A stretch of 64,000 bases of DNA from Burkholderiales bacterium (lineage in GTDB: Bacteria; Pseudomonadota; Gammaproteobacteria; Burkholderiales; Burkholderiaceae_C). The stretch is from the NCBI GenBank assembly GCA_016192425.1, contig JACPUE010000004.1:124001-188000 (forward strand), in the 5' to 3' direction. Position 1 is the stretch's first letter. Every line of letters starts with the position of its first letter. The translations under genes and the position numbers were made by a program. Shown in pieces: positions 8,203 through 17,273 of the stretch. The notes below the pieces were generated by a model. That model saw nothing but the letters and a program-made list of their open reading frames with translations, ran no database searches and was not told where the DNA came from.

Positions 8203-8337
8203 TCAGGGGCGCAAAGTTATCACCGCAAAAAAAACCGTGGTGTCGGTTATTTCCAACGCAAACAAAAAATACCCGATGCTCCGCCACCATATTGGCCAGC
8301 GCCAGGATTCCCGACATGGGGCCATGCATAACGCCAT
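8203..8337 (-). CDS. Possible Trp-rich leader peptide of tnaA
   Basis: A 44-codon frame on the tnaA strand whose stop lies 22 bp before the tnaA start. It contains four Trp in seven residues (SWRWPIWWR, residues 11-19) and ends in Arg-Pro-stop, the same last two residues as E. coli TnaC. It lacks the TnaC WFNID motif, and its Trp cluster is 26-32 residues before the final Pro, not 12. No good ribosome-binding site precedes the ATG at 8335-8337; an inner ATG at 8323-8325 is an alternative. A run of eight T lies within the 3' part. Known: tna operons of enterobacteria use leader-peptide ribosome stalling. Inference: a comparable but unrelated leader here. Confidence 0.35.
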   Translation of the reverse strand: MALCMAPCRESWRWPIWWRSIGYFLFALEITDTTVFFAVITLRP

Positions 8338-8453
8338 GTTTATTGGTCAGTTAGCTATGATATTTGTAGCAAATTGATCCGACTGCCATCGACTTGCGTT
8401 ATCTGATACGCGCTTGGATCGATACGACTCGCCATCGCCATTAAATTATGGAT

Positions 8454-8468
8454 TGATTCTCATTTACA
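8454..8468 (+). promoter_or_regulatory. Fur box
   Basis: TGATTCT-C-ATTTACA is a 7-1-7 arrangement close to the Fur consensus half sites (TGATAAT-n-ATTATCA), with five of seven positions matching in the left arm and a similar number in the right. It sits 93 bp before the ATPase gene of an operon that ends in a TonB-dependent siderophore receptor. Iron repression of the operon by Fur is inferred. Confidence 0.65.
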
Positions 8469-8560
8469 ATGCTGGCTATCTGTATTTTCCCTCCTGGCGA
8501 ACCTCCGCTTCTTGACCAGCCACAGCAGGACTGAACACCTGCAGATCTCTGGATTCCACC

Positions 8561-9268
8561 ATGCTGCAAGCAACACAACTAGGCAAATGCTTCGGTAGCC
8601 ACAAGGCCCTCGAATCCTTGTCACTGTCTATCGCACCCGGAGAAGTGTTCTGCTTGCTGGGCCCCAACGGCGCAGGCAAGACGACAACACTGAACCTTTT
8701 CCTGGGCTTCTTGACGCCCACCCAGGGCAGCGCCAGGGTCGACGGTCTCGACGTTCAAGCCAGTCCCGATCAGGCCCGTGCCCGCCTGGGATACCTTCCG
8801 GAGCAGGTGGCTCTGTACCCCCATCTCACCGGAATGGAGAACCTGCGTTTTTTCGCCAATGTCAGCGGCGCATCCACTGACACGCCAACCCTGCACCAAT
8901 GCCTGACGGATGCAGGTTTGCAACGCGATGCATTTGATCGACGTGTTTCGGATTACTCCAAGGGCATGCGACAAAAAGTCGCCATCGCCTTGACGCTGCT
9001 GCGGGCAAGCAAGGCGCTGTTACTGGACGAACCAACTTCAGGATTGGATCCCCATGCATCGAGTGAATTTGCCGCACTGATCAACCGCTTGCGAGCCCGC
9101 GGCCTGGCCGTGCTCATGGCCACCCACGACCTTATCCACGCCAAGGATGTGGCTACGCGCATCGGCATCATGCGGGCCGGCCGTCTGGTGGACGAATTCG
9201 CTGCAAATGATGTCAGCCACCAGGATCTGCAGCAGATTTATCTGCGCCAGATTGGTGGTGCCGCATGA
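8561..9268 (+). CDS. ABC transporter ATP-binding protein
   Basis: 235 residues with all ABC ATPase motifs: Walker A GPNGAGKTTT near residue 34, a Q-loop region, signature DYSKGMRQKVAIA near 130 (a variant of LSGGQ, as in NosF/CcmA-type exporters) and Walker B ALLLDEPTSGLDP near 150, plus the H-loop in MATHDL. Single-domain cytoplasmic ATPase energising the two downstream ABC-2-type permeases. It is the first gene of a four-gene operon behind a Fur-like box, and its last codons overlap the next start by 4 bp (ATGA). The substrate is unknown; the exporter-type permeases argue against direct siderophore import. Confidence 0.9.
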   Translation: MLQATQLGKCFGSHKALESLSLSIAPGEVFCLLGPNGAGKTTTLNLFLGFLTPTQGSARVDGLDVQASPDQARARLGYLPEQVALYPHLTGMENLRFFANVSGASTDTPTLHQCLTDAGLQRDAFDRRVSDYSKGMRQKVAIALTLLRASKALLLDEPTSGLDPHASSEFAALINRLRARGLAVLMATHDLIHAKDVATRIGIMRAGRLVDEFAANDVSHQDLQQIYLRQIGGAA

Positions 9269-10689
9269 GGCGCTCGTGGGTTATTGCCAACAAGGATTGG
9301 CGACAGGCGGCCAGCGACGGACGGGTGTGGCTGGCATGGCTGTTGGCGCTGGGTACGCTGGCTGCAGCCGCTTTCCATGGCGCGACAGGTTTGCGCCAAA
9401 GCGAAGCAGAGCGCACCATCATCGCCGCACAGGTGCGCATGCAATGGGAGACCCAGGGCGAAAAAAACCCGCACAGTGCTGCACATTTCGGCCAATTTGT
9501 GTTCAAGCCGGTGACTGCGCCAGCACTCGTTGATCCCGGGGTCAATGCTGCCACTGGGCAAGCCATTTGGCTGGATCCGCACAGACGCAACCTGGCACGG
9601 CACAAGCCGATGGAGGACCAATCCCCCGCCGAGCGCCTGGTGCCTGCAGGTATCGATGGCGTATTGCAATGGGTACTGCCGCTTCTGGTGGTGTTGCAGG
9701 GTTTTGGCGCCATCGCCGGTGAGCGAGAAGCAGGCACATGGCGCATGCTGGCCAGCCTGGGCGTCTCCCCCCGCCACCTGCTCATCGGGAAGCTCGCCGG
9801 ATTGGGATGGATCCTGGCACCCTTGTGTGTTTTTTTCATCGCTGTGCTGGGATGGGTAGCCAAGCACCATGGATTGCAAGACACCGACACCCTGATCCGT
9901 GTAGTGGGTCTGGCTCTGCTGTACACGGTCTATCTGGCGATATTTGGCCTGTTGGCTTTGGGCATTTCCGCACGCACAGCCACGGCATCACGGGCGCTGG
10001 CCATATTGCTCGTGCTTTGGGGAATCAACGGATTTGTCGCTCCGCGGCTTGGCACAACGCTGGCACAGGCGGCTGTCGAGACTCCATCGACAGAGGCATT
10101 TCATGCAGCCATCCAGCGTGATATCCAGTTCGGCATGGACCAGGATGGTGATGCCAACACGCGCCAGCAGCAGTTTCTCAAGACCATCCTGGCCCGATAC
10201 GGCGTCAGCCGTGCCGAGGACTTGCCAGTAGGACTGCGCGGCCTGCGCCTTCTGGACAATGACGCCTACTCCAGCCGCGTCCATGAAAAGCACTTCCAGG
10301 ATCTGGAGAACCGTTTCGTAGCACAAACCCACTGGCAATTGTGGGCATCTGCAGCAGGCCCATTGGTTCCAGTGCGCGCGATATCACAAGCGCTGGCAGG
10401 AACCGACATACACCACCACCTGCATTTTGCGACTGCCGCAGAAACATATCGCCGCAGCTTCGTCGATGCCACCAGCGAACGCATTCTCCACAGCAACCGC
10501 GGCACCGACAACGACGCAACGGCTGACAACGCCTTCTGGGCATCGATTGCTCCTTTTGCCTATCAGGCACCCACCTGGAACTGGGCCTTGCGGCAACAGG
10601 GGGCGGCCATTTCTGTGCTGATGCTCTGGCTTCTGGGTGCTGCCATTTTTGCCATCACCGGGCTCCGCGGCCTCACAAAGGGATTGTGA
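9265..10689 (+). CDS. ABC-2 type permease (DUF3526-like), first subunit
   Basis: 474 residues. One membrane helix lies near the N-terminus (AWLLALGTLAAAAFHGATG), then a soluble periplasmic loop of about 100 residues. Several helices follow, for example LVVLQGFGAIAGEREAGTWR, ILAPLCVFFIAVLGWVA and VVGLALLYTVYLAIFGLLAL, then a second long loop (about 270-430) and a last helix. The GEREAGTWRML segment is typical of ABC-2 exporter permeases of the NosY/DUF3526 kind. It starts inside the ATPase stop codon and ends directly before the next permease, indicating translational coupling. It probably forms a heterodimer with that second permease. Confidence 0.8.
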   Translation: MRRSWVIANKDWRQAASDGRVWLAWLLALGTLAAAAFHGATGLRQSEAERTIIAAQVRMQWETQGEKNPHSAAHFGQFVFKPVTAPALVDPGVNAATGQAIWLDPHRRNLARHKPMEDQSPAERLVPAGIDGVLQWVLPLLVVLQGFGAIAGEREAGTWRMLASLGVSPRHLLIGKLAGLGWILAPLCVFFIAVLGWVAKHHGLQDTDTLIRVVGLALLYTVYLAIFGLLALGISARTATASRALAILLVLWGINGFVAPRLGTTLAQAAVETPSTEAFHAAIQRDIQFGMDQDGDANTRQQQFLKTILARYGVSRAEDLPVGLRGLRLLDNDAYSSRVHEKHFQDLENRFVAQTHWQLWASAAGPLVPVRAISQALAGTDIHHHLHFATAAETYRRSFVDATSERILHSNRGTDNDATADNAFWASIAPFAYQAPTWNWALRQQGAAISVLMLWLLGAAIFAITGLRGLTKGL

Positions 10690-12159
10690 ATGCACTACAC
10701 CTTGCTCATCTCGTGCCTCAAAGCAGAACGGCTGCGAATGGCCAGAGACCGCACCAATCTCCTCATACTCTGCCTATTCGCACTACTGTGTCTATTGGCC
10801 ACTGCCACAGGCATGCAAGAGGCACGCCAGCGCAGCCAGCAGCAACAGCAGTTCACCCAAACAACACTGCTGCAGCTCTCGAACATGCAGATGGAAGCGG
10901 CTGGTATCGCCCCCGACAGGCCATTGCAGCCTCAGGGCCCGGATCCGGCCAGTCCAGCGAAGCTGGCATATGGAGATGGTGCATTTCGGATCTCACTACC
11001 GCCCAGGGCCGGAGCTGCACTGGCGCTGGGCACCACGCTGCAACTGCCCCAGTCCATCGAAGTGAGTTCCCGCTCAAGGCATACACAGGCAGCCGTGCAA
11101 ACCCTTGCCAATCCTGCCCTGGCCAGCAGTGGCCAATTCGACTTGGCATTCGTCGTCGTGTTGCTGTTGCCGTTGGCAGCCATTGCTTTGGCGTGGCGTG
11201 TTCAGGCATACGATCGTGAAGCAGGCACATGGCCACTGATTCAAGCCATCCCTGGCGCTGCGCTTGGCCTTTGGGTTGCTGGGTTGGTGCTGCGTTGGGG
11301 CATGCTGTGCATTGCACCTCTGGTGGCCGCAGCAATAGCAGTTTTTGGTTTCGCAGGCTTCGGGCCGGAGTCCTGGCTGGCCTGGGGTGGCTTTGCCTTG
11401 GTCGTTCTGCCTTATGGCTTCTTGTGGGTGGCCATGGCATGCCTGCTGAACCTGACGCCTGCACGCTCGCCCACCCTGGCATTGGGATTGATTGGCTTGT
11501 GGTTGCTGGCCGTTTTTGGCATTCCTGCTGGTGTCATGACCAATGCACCAGACTTGCCATCGCGCCTGGAAACCATTTCACAACTGCGGGCGCTCGATAC
11601 CCCCAGTCGGACGGAGGGCCAAGCGCTGGAAGAACGCTACCGAGCCAGCCTCCCAGAGGCTGCATCCAAGGCAGCCACGCCGCAGAAAGGCGATTTCCGC
11701 ATCCGCCAGTTTTCCGTCCATCAGGCCTTTGATCTGAAAGCCGCTCCCATCGTAGCGCAGGTCGATACAGCAGTCGCACAGGTGCACGGATACGTTGCAC
11801 GCTGGAGCTGGCTCTCGCCAGCATTGGCTGCCCAACTGGCGCTGGAGCAGATTGCCGGCAGCGACCTGCCCCGCCATCACAACTTCATGGCCCAGGTAGA
11901 TGGCTATCAGGCCCTTTGGCGTAGCTTCTTTCGCCCCCTAGTGCTGTCGATGCGCAACATGACAGCAGCCGACTACGACGGAATACCTCGCTTTGTTTAC
12001 ACAGAGTCCACAGCAGAAGAACACGCACCCATGCGATGGCAAAGGCAAGTTGCAACCGCCGACCTCTTTTGGCTGCTCATCGTCCTTGGCGTCGTCATCT
12101 GGGCGACTCGCCAGCGCCAGGTCGGCCCGCCCGCACACCAGCCCGATCAATCCCTGTAA
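10690..12159 (+). CDS. ABC-2 type permease (DUF3526-like), second subunit
   Basis: 489 residues with the same layout as the preceding permease: N-terminal helix LLILCLFALLCLLATATG, a large extracytoplasmic loop, then a helix cluster including LAFVVVLLLPLAAIALAWRV and a matching YDREAGTWPLIQAIPG segment. A second loop (about 290-455) and a final helix (FWLLIVLGVVIWA) follow. The start ATG abuts the previous stop codon with no spacer. The duplicated layout suggests the two permeases are paralogues forming a heterodimeric exporter channel. The next gene, a TonB-dependent receptor, begins 16 bp downstream. Confidence 0.8.
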   Translation: MHYTLLISCLKAERLRMARDRTNLLILCLFALLCLLATATGMQEARQRSQQQQQFTQTTLLQLSNMQMEAAGIAPDRPLQPQGPDPASPAKLAYGDGAFRISLPPRAGAALALGTTLQLPQSIEVSSRSRHTQAAVQTLANPALASSGQFDLAFVVVLLLPLAAIALAWRVQAYDREAGTWPLIQAIPGAALGLWVAGLVLRWGMLCIAPLVAAAIAVFGFAGFGPESWLAWGGFALVVLPYGFLWVAMACLLNLTPARSPTLALGLIGLWLLAVFGIPAGVMTNAPDLPSRLETISQLRALDTPSRTEGQALEERYRASLPEAASKAATPQKGDFRIRQFSVHQAFDLKAAPIVAQVDTAVAQVHGYVARWSWLSPALAAQLALEQIAGSDLPRHHNFMAQVDGYQALWRSFFRPLVLSMRNMTAADYDGIPRFVYTESTAEEHAPMRWQRQVATADLFWLLIVLGVVIWATRQRQVGPPAHQPDQSL

Positions 12160-12175
12160 CTTGAAGTTCGCAACC

Positions 12176-14365
12176 ATGACTCCCCCTGCACTTCCCCAGA
12201 CTATTCGGCCAACCCTGATCGCAGCAGCATTGGCTCTTCTCGCCCATGGCGCCCAGGCGCAAACTGCATCGTCCAACGCCACAAGCCAGGCACCAGCAAA
12301 CCAACAAGCGGACAGCACGCCCCAGCTGCCTTCCGTGGGCGTGAAGGCAAAGGCTGGCAACGGCGTGACGCCAGGGAAGATCACGGCAACCACCAAAGGC
12401 GAATCCAACCCATTGACCACACCACAATCGATCACGGTGATCACCCGCGAATTGATGGAATCACGCCAAGACAAGACACTGGTCGACGCCGTCAGCGGGG
12501 TCGCTGGCGTGGTGGCAGGCGAGCGCGGCAACCGGGGCTTCGACGATATCGGCATCCGAGGCCAGGTATTTGGACAGGAGAAGTATGTCGACGGCTTGAA
12601 CACCGTGCGCCAGGGCTATGTACCTGCAGAAGAGATTTTTGGTGCCGAACGCATCGAAATACTCAAGGGGCCGGCCTCATTGCTCTATGGCAATGTGCGC
12701 CCTGGCGGCATGGTCAACGTGGTCAGCAAGCGCCCCAAAGCAGAGGCCTTCAGCGAACTGGGAGCCACGGTGGGCAGCTATGGATACCGCCAGCTCACCG
12801 CCGATCTCAGCCGACCGTTGTCAGACGATGCCCGTTCGGCCTTCCGGGTCGTCGCACTGACCAACGATAGCGACGACGTGGTTGACCATGTTTTCTTCAA
12901 AACCTCCTACATTGCTCCATCCTTGCGCCTCGCCTTGGGCGATCGCACCGATCTCACGCTCCTGACCAGCTACCAGGAGCGCGAATGGGTACGCCTGCAG
13001 GGCTTGCCGCCCAAAGGAACCGTGCTGCCCAACATCAACGGCCGTGTGGCCCGCAGCTTTTTTGCTGGAGAACCAGGGTTTGGAAACAACGAGTTTTCCC
13101 GCACCCGTATTGGCTACGAACTGAGCCACCGCTTCAACGATACATGGTCTCTGCAACAGAACTTTCGCTGGGATGACTACGTGCTCAAGCAACGTGCATC
13201 GGCGTTTCTGGAATCACTCGGTACTGACGAGCGAACGCAATCACGCACCGGCAACATCCAGAACGATGACTACCGCACGGTTGCACTGGACACCTACGTC
13301 AATGGAAAAATCGACTCTGCCCTTGGTCGGCACGACCTGACCGTGGGACTGGACTTGAACGACAAAAGCGGGCGTCTCACATCCCAGTCATGCACCACCG
13401 CCGACATGGGCGCAATCGACTTGTTCAAACCGGTATACGGCCGCTCCATTCAATGCACAGGATCCCTGGCCGACAATACCCAGGACATCCAGGCCACAGG
13501 CTTGTATGCCCGTGATCGGCTCAGCCTGGGCAACGACATGCACCTGAGCGCAGGCCTGCGCCACGACCGCGTGAGCACACGCACTTTCAATAACATCACC
13601 AGCCGCGTCGGCGGCGACTCCAAGGACAGTGCGACCACAGGCATGCTGGGGCTGAGCTGGGAAGTGGCGAAAGGCATTGCTCCCTACGCCAGTTGGGCGA
13701 ACTCCTTTGTACCCGTCAGCGGCACCGATTTCAGCGGCAACGCCTTCAAGCCGGAAACAGGCCAACAACTGGAAGCCGGTGTCAAATTCGAGCGTGATGG
13801 CGGGCGCCAGGTCGCCAGCATTGCGGTGTATGACCTCAAGCGCCAAAACGTGACCACCAATGACCCCGCGCACAGCGGCTTCAACCTGCAACAAGGCGAA
13901 CACCACAGCCAAGGCCTGGAACTGGAATTGGCAGCCGAATTGCGCAGTGGCTGGAGCATGACTGCAGCCTATGCTTACACCGATGCAGTGGTCTCCAAGA
14001 GCAATGCCAGCCGGCGTGTCAACGGCATCACGCTGTACGAACAGGGGAGCACCGTCGTCAACGTGCCGCGGCACAGCGCAAATCTCTGGGGGGTGTACAA
14101 AATCAAGTCTGGTTCGTTGTCCGGGCTGGGTTTTGGCCTGGGCCTGCGGCACATGAGCGAGCGCACAGGCTACGCCTATGATTTCACCATTCCCGGATAC
14201 ACGGTTTTCGATGCGGCCATCATGTACCAAGGCAATGGCTGGCGCGCCGCCCTGAATGTACGCAACCTGGCCGACAAAACCATCTATGGCGGAGCCCTCA
14301 GCAACAACGTTGTGACCTTGGGCGAAGTGAGGCAGGTCAGGCTCAACGTGGTGTACGAGTTCTGA
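12176..14365 (+). CDS. TonB-dependent siderophore receptor
   Basis: 729 residues from the ATG at 12176, chosen because it starts a signal peptide (PTLIAAALALLAHGAQAQ). The plug domain begins near residue 75 (NPLTTPQSITVITRELMESR) and includes GVAGVVAGERGNRGFDDIGI and ERIEILKGPASLLYGNVRPG, which are hallmarks of siderophore receptors. The rest is a beta-barrel ending in the aromatic-terminated VRLNVVYEF, as expected for an outer-membrane protein. No extra N-terminal signalling domain of the FecA/FpvA kind was seen. It is the last gene of the putative Fur-controlled operon. Ligand unknown. Confidence 0.92.
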   Translation: MTPPALPQTIRPTLIAAALALLAHGAQAQTASSNATSQAPANQQADSTPQLPSVGVKAKAGNGVTPGKITATTKGESNPLTTPQSITVITRELMESRQDKTLVDAVSGVAGVVAGERGNRGFDDIGIRGQVFGQEKYVDGLNTVRQGYVPAEEIFGAERIEILKGPASLLYGNVRPGGMVNVVSKRPKAEAFSELGATVGSYGYRQLTADLSRPLSDDARSAFRVVALTNDSDDVVDHVFFKTSYIAPSLRLALGDRTDLTLLTSYQEREWVRLQGLPPKGTVLPNINGRVARSFFAGEPGFGNNEFSRTRIGYELSHRFNDTWSLQQNFRWDDYVLKQRASAFLESLGTDERTQSRTGNIQNDDYRTVALDTYVNGKIDSALGRHDLTVGLDLNDKSGRLTSQSCTTADMGAIDLFKPVYGRSIQCTGSLADNTQDIQATGLYARDRLSLGNDMHLSAGLRHDRVSTRTFNNITSRVGGDSKDSATTGMLGLSWEVAKGIAPYASWANSFVPVSGTDFSGNAFKPETGQQLEAGVKFERDGGRQVASIAVYDLKRQNVTTNDPAHSGFNLQQGEHHSQGLELELAAELRSGWSMTAAYAYTDAVVSKSNASRRVNGITLYEQGSTVVNVPRHSANLWGVYKIKSGSLSGLGFGLGLRHMSERTGYAYDFTIPGYTVFDAAIMYQGNGWRAALNVRNLADKTIYGGALSNNVVTLGEVRQVRLNVVYEF

Positions 14366-14391
14366 GCATCCAGCCAGGATCGGCCACCACC

Positions 14392-16011
14392 TCAGGCCAG
14401 CATGGGTGGCGGCGCCCCTGTCAGGCGCCGCACCAGGCCCTGCGCCAGCCGGTTGACGATGCCGTAGATGGACAACTGCGGGTTGGCGCCCACGCTGGTG
14501 GGGAACAGCGAACCGTCGTGCACCGAGAGGTTCTCCACCTGCCAGTGCACACCGTCGGGCCGCACCACGCCCAGTTTCTCGTCGGCCGCCAGGCCGCAGC
14601 CCCCCATCACATGGGCGCTGACCACCTTGGTGAGCAAAGGCTTCATGGGCAGTTGCGCAATGGCAGCCTTGGCCTGCGCCCAGCTGGCGTAGGGCGTGGC
14701 CATTTCGTGCACCGGCAGCACCTGCTTTGCCCCGGCAGCAAACTGGATTTCGGCCATGGCCAGCATGGCGCGGCGGGCGCCATCCATCACATAGTCGGTC
14801 AGCGGATAGTCCAGCAGCGGCGAGCCGTCGCCGCGCAGCTTGACGCGCCCGCCCTGGGCCTGGCCGTGGAAGCCGTCGCGCAGCAGCGCCAGCAGCACAT
14901 GGGTGTGCGGGAACTGGCGCAGCAGATCGGCCTGGGACGGCCCCATACCGGGCATGGTCGTGGCCAGGATCAAGGGGTGCAGCGGCGGCGTCTCGATCTT
15001 GAAGCCCATGGGCCCGTCGATGGCCTGGGTTTCCAGGAAATGGTCGGTGCACAGCGACTGCGGGGCACCGGCCCAGCCCTGCACAGGCTGCTCCTGCAGC
15101 GCTGCGGTCATCACCACCGGGTGCAAAAAGGTGCGCTGGCCCACACGGCCATGCGGGTCAGGCGCCTGGGAGCGCAGCAGCACGGCGGGCGAGTTGATGG
15201 CACCGCCCGACAGCACGTAGTGCTTGGCCGTGATGCGCGTGCGCGCTGCATCGCCAGCCACGGCACCGTTGAGCTGCACGCCCACGCAATGCAGGGCCTG
15301 CACCTTGCCCGAGGCCATCTCCAGGCGCTCGGCCCGCGTCTGCACCAGCAGGGTGGCGCCCTGCTCCAGCGCCACCGGCAGCGTGGTGACCAGCATGGAC
15401 TGCTTGGCGTTGGTGGGGCACCCCATGCCGCAGGAGCCCAGGTTCCAGCAGCCCTGCACGTTGCGCCGGATCGATTCGACCGGAATGCCCAGCTTGACCG
15501 CCCCGGCGCGCAGCAGTTCGTTGTTCTCGTTGGGCGGCATCTGCCACGAGGACACGTTGAGCCTGCGCTCGGCCTGTTCGAAATACGGCTCCAGCGCCTG
15601 CGGGTTGTAGTCCTTGAGCCCGAAATGCTGCGCCCAATAGCCCAGGGTGGAAGTCGGTGTGCGGAAGGAGCTGGTCCAGTTCACCGTGGTGGAGCCGCCC
15701 ACGCAGCGCCCTTGCAGGATGGAGATGGCCTTGTCCTCGGTCTTGCGGCTGGCGCTTTCCTGGTAGAGCTGCGGGTAGGCCTCGGACTCGCGCTGGCGGA
15801 AGTCGCTGCTGCTGCGCAGCGGGCCTTCTTCGACGATGACCACGGACAGCCCGGCACGCGCCAGCAGCTCGGCCGTGATGCCCGCACCCGCACCGGAGCC
15901 GATGATGGCCACGTCGCAGCTCAGCGTTTCAGGCACCGCGCCATGCGGGCCGCCGCGCACTTTCCAGCCGCGCTGCAGCCCTTCGCGGATGGGATCAGGT
16001 AGTTTGCTCAT
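14392..16011 (-). CDS. GMC-family FAD oxidoreductase
   Basis: 539 residues from the ATG complementary to 16009-16011; a longer open frame continues upstream, but that part overlaps the partner gene in another frame. The FAD-binding Rossmann motif is CDVAIIGSGAGAGITAELLA near residue 30. The C-terminal GMC domain shows HVMGGCGLAADEKLGVV and NLSVHDGSLFPTSVGANP near 480-520, with the family's His. Such enzymes oxidise sugars, sugar acids or alcohols. The upstream neighbour, 13 bp away, encodes a gluconate 2-dehydrogenase subunit 3-like protein, so this is likely the catalytic subunit of a periplasmic complex carried by that partner. The expected cytochrome c third subunit is not beside it. Substrate unknown. 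Confidence 0.85.
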   Translation of the reverse strand: MSKLPDPIREGLQRGWKVRGGPHGAVPETLSCDVAIIGSGAGAGITAELLARAGLSVVIVEEGPLRSSSDFRQRESEAYPQLYQESASRKTEDKAISILQGRCVGGSTTVNWTSSFRTPTSTLGYWAQHFGLKDYNPQALEPYFEQAERRLNVSSWQMPPNENNELLRAGAVKLGIPVESIRRNVQGCWNLGSCGMGCPTNAKQSMLVTTLPVALEQGATLLVQTRAERLEMASGKVQALHCVGVQLNGAVAGDAARTRITAKHYVLSGGAINSPAVLLRSQAPDPHGRVGQRTFLHPVVMTAALQEQPVQGWAGAPQSLCTDHFLETQAIDGPMGFKIETPPLHPLILATTMPGMGPSQADLLRQFPHTHVLLALLRDGFHGQAQGGRVKLRGDGSPLLDYPLTDYVMDGARRAMLAMAEIQFAAGAKQVLPVHEMATPYASWAQAKAAIAQLPMKPLLTKVVSAHVMGGCGLAADEKLGVVRPDGVHWQVENLSVHDGSLFPTSVGANPQLSIYGIVNRLAQGLVRRLTGAPPPMLA

Positions 16012-16024
16012 GGGGATCAGGGAT

Positions 16025-16531
16025 TCAGATGTCCTGCGGGCCGGGGTAGCCCACCACGGCCCAGGTGGATTCGTCGGAGAAATACGCGCCGCCCACAATC
16101 TCGTGCAGCGCCTGGTAGGCCTGTTGGCGCAAGGCCAGGCGCGAGTAGCGCATGTCGTTGAGTGCCGCAGCCACCTGCTCGGGCGTGGCCTCCAGCCAGC
16201 CTGTGGAGAGCCCGGCCAGCGCCACGCGCCCGGCGCTGGTGCCCAGCAGGCCCACCAGTTGCGACAGCTCGGCCACCACATGCGGGGGCAGGTTCTGCGC
16301 CAGGATGTCGACGCGGTCGGCCATGGCTTGCAGGGCCTGCCGCTGCGCCGCGGCGTCCTGCGGCAGCGTGCCCTGCAAAATGGCACGCCCCACGCCGATG
16401 AACAGCGCGCGCCCCGCATCCGTGAGGCGCCCCTGCACCAGGCCCGGCTGCAGCAGCATGGCCGCGCCACCCGCCAGCGCCAGCACCGTACCCGATACCA
16501 GGCCCAGCTTCAAAAGAGTTCGTCTTTGCAT
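16025..16531 (-). CDS. Gluconate 2-dehydrogenase subunit 3-like protein with Tat-like signal
   Basis: 168 residues beginning MQRRTLLKLGLVSGTVLALA, a twin-arginine-like signal with hydrophobic stretch. The remainder is helical (FIGVGRAILQGTLPQ, PHVVAELSQLVGLLG, YQALHEIVGGAYFSDEST) and ends in GYPGP, which fits the small gamma subunit of membrane gluconate dehydrogenase-type complexes. That subunit is needed for export and assembly of the FAD subunit, which carries no signal itself. The gene lies directly upstream of the GMC oxidoreductase on the same strand. No cytochrome subunit follows. Confidence 0.75.
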   Translation of the reverse strand: MQRRTLLKLGLVSGTVLALAGGAAMLLQPGLVQGRLTDAGRALFIGVGRAILQGTLPQDAAAQRQALQAMADRVDILAQNLPPHVVAELSQLVGLLGTSAGRVALAGLSTGWLEATPEQVAAALNDMRYSRLALRQQAYQALHEIVGGAYFSDESTWAVVGYPGPQDI

Positions 16532-16763
16532 CGTTCGACTATCGCACGCACCAACGCCTTGCCTCTAGACGCAACCGCCTAGAGGGTGTTGGGGTTTTCA
16601 TTGATGACGCAAGTGCGGTGCAGGGCAGCCCGTCACCGCGGATCTACGCCATTTGCCGCCGGGAAAGCTGCGGTTTACCCTTGCTGCGCAACCCGGTACG
16701 TCATGCACAATGGGTGCATGCTCTACTACCGGGACTGGAACACCATCACGGCCCTGGAAGACC

Positions 16764-17258
16764 ATGGCTAAAATCCTGCTCATCGTCTACCACTCGATGA
16801 CCGGCGGCACCCGCCAGATGGCCCAGGCTGTGCACGACGGCGCCGCGCAGGACAGCGCCGTGGCCGTGCGCCTGCTGCATGCCTCGCAGGCCCATGCGGC
16901 AGACGTGCTGGCCGCCGACGCGCTGGTGTTTGCCACACCGGAAAACCTGGCAGCCATGAGCGGCCAGCTCAAGGATTTTTTCGACCGCTGCTACTACGAC
17001 GTGCTCGACCAGGTGAACGGCCGCCCCTACGCGGCCCTGGTATGCGCGGGCAGCGACGGCCAGGGCGCCGTGCGCCAGATCGAGCGCATTGCCACCGGCT
17101 GGCGCTTGCGTGCGGTGGCCCCGGCGCTGGTGGTGTGTACGCACGCGCAGACCCGCGAAGCCATTACAGCCCCCAAGCACATCGGGCCGGACGACCTGGC
17201 ACGCTGCCATGCGCTGGGCGAAGCCCTGGCGGCGGGGCTGGCGCTGGGCGTGTTCTGA
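16764..17258 (+). CDS. Flavodoxin / NAD(P)H-dependent FMN reductase-like protein
   Basis: 164 residues from the ATG at 16764. The start MAKILLIVYHSMTGGTRQMAQ carries the phosphate-binding loop of flavodoxin-like folds (YHSMTGGT). The central VFATPENLAAMSGQLKDFFD resembles the FMN-binding loop of the NADPH-dependent FMN reductase family (compare TPENFGYMSG). Probably a soluble FMN-binding redox protein whose partner is unknown. It stands alone between the GMC system (divergent) and the LysR gene (convergent, 15 bp from its stop). Confidence 0.78.
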   Translation: MAKILLIVYHSMTGGTRQMAQAVHDGAAQDSAVAVRLLHASQAHAADVLAADALVFATPENLAAMSGQLKDFFDRCYYDVLDQVNGRPYAALVCAGSDGQGAVRQIERIATGWRLRAVAPALVVCTHAQTREAITAPKHIGPDDLARCHALGEALAAGLALGVF

Positions 17259-17273
17259 CTGCTCCAAAACCTG

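Larger units (their letters stand above)
8181..8560. promoter_or_regulatory. Divergent regulatory region between tnaA and the iron-related operon
   Basis: A 380-bp gap, AT-richer than its surroundings. The left half holds the candidate tnaA leader peptide (8203-8337). The right half (about 8340-8560) should carry the promoters of both tnaA and the ABC/TonB-receptor operon and contains the Fur-like site at 8454-8468. No other gene is seen. Confidence 0.6.
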
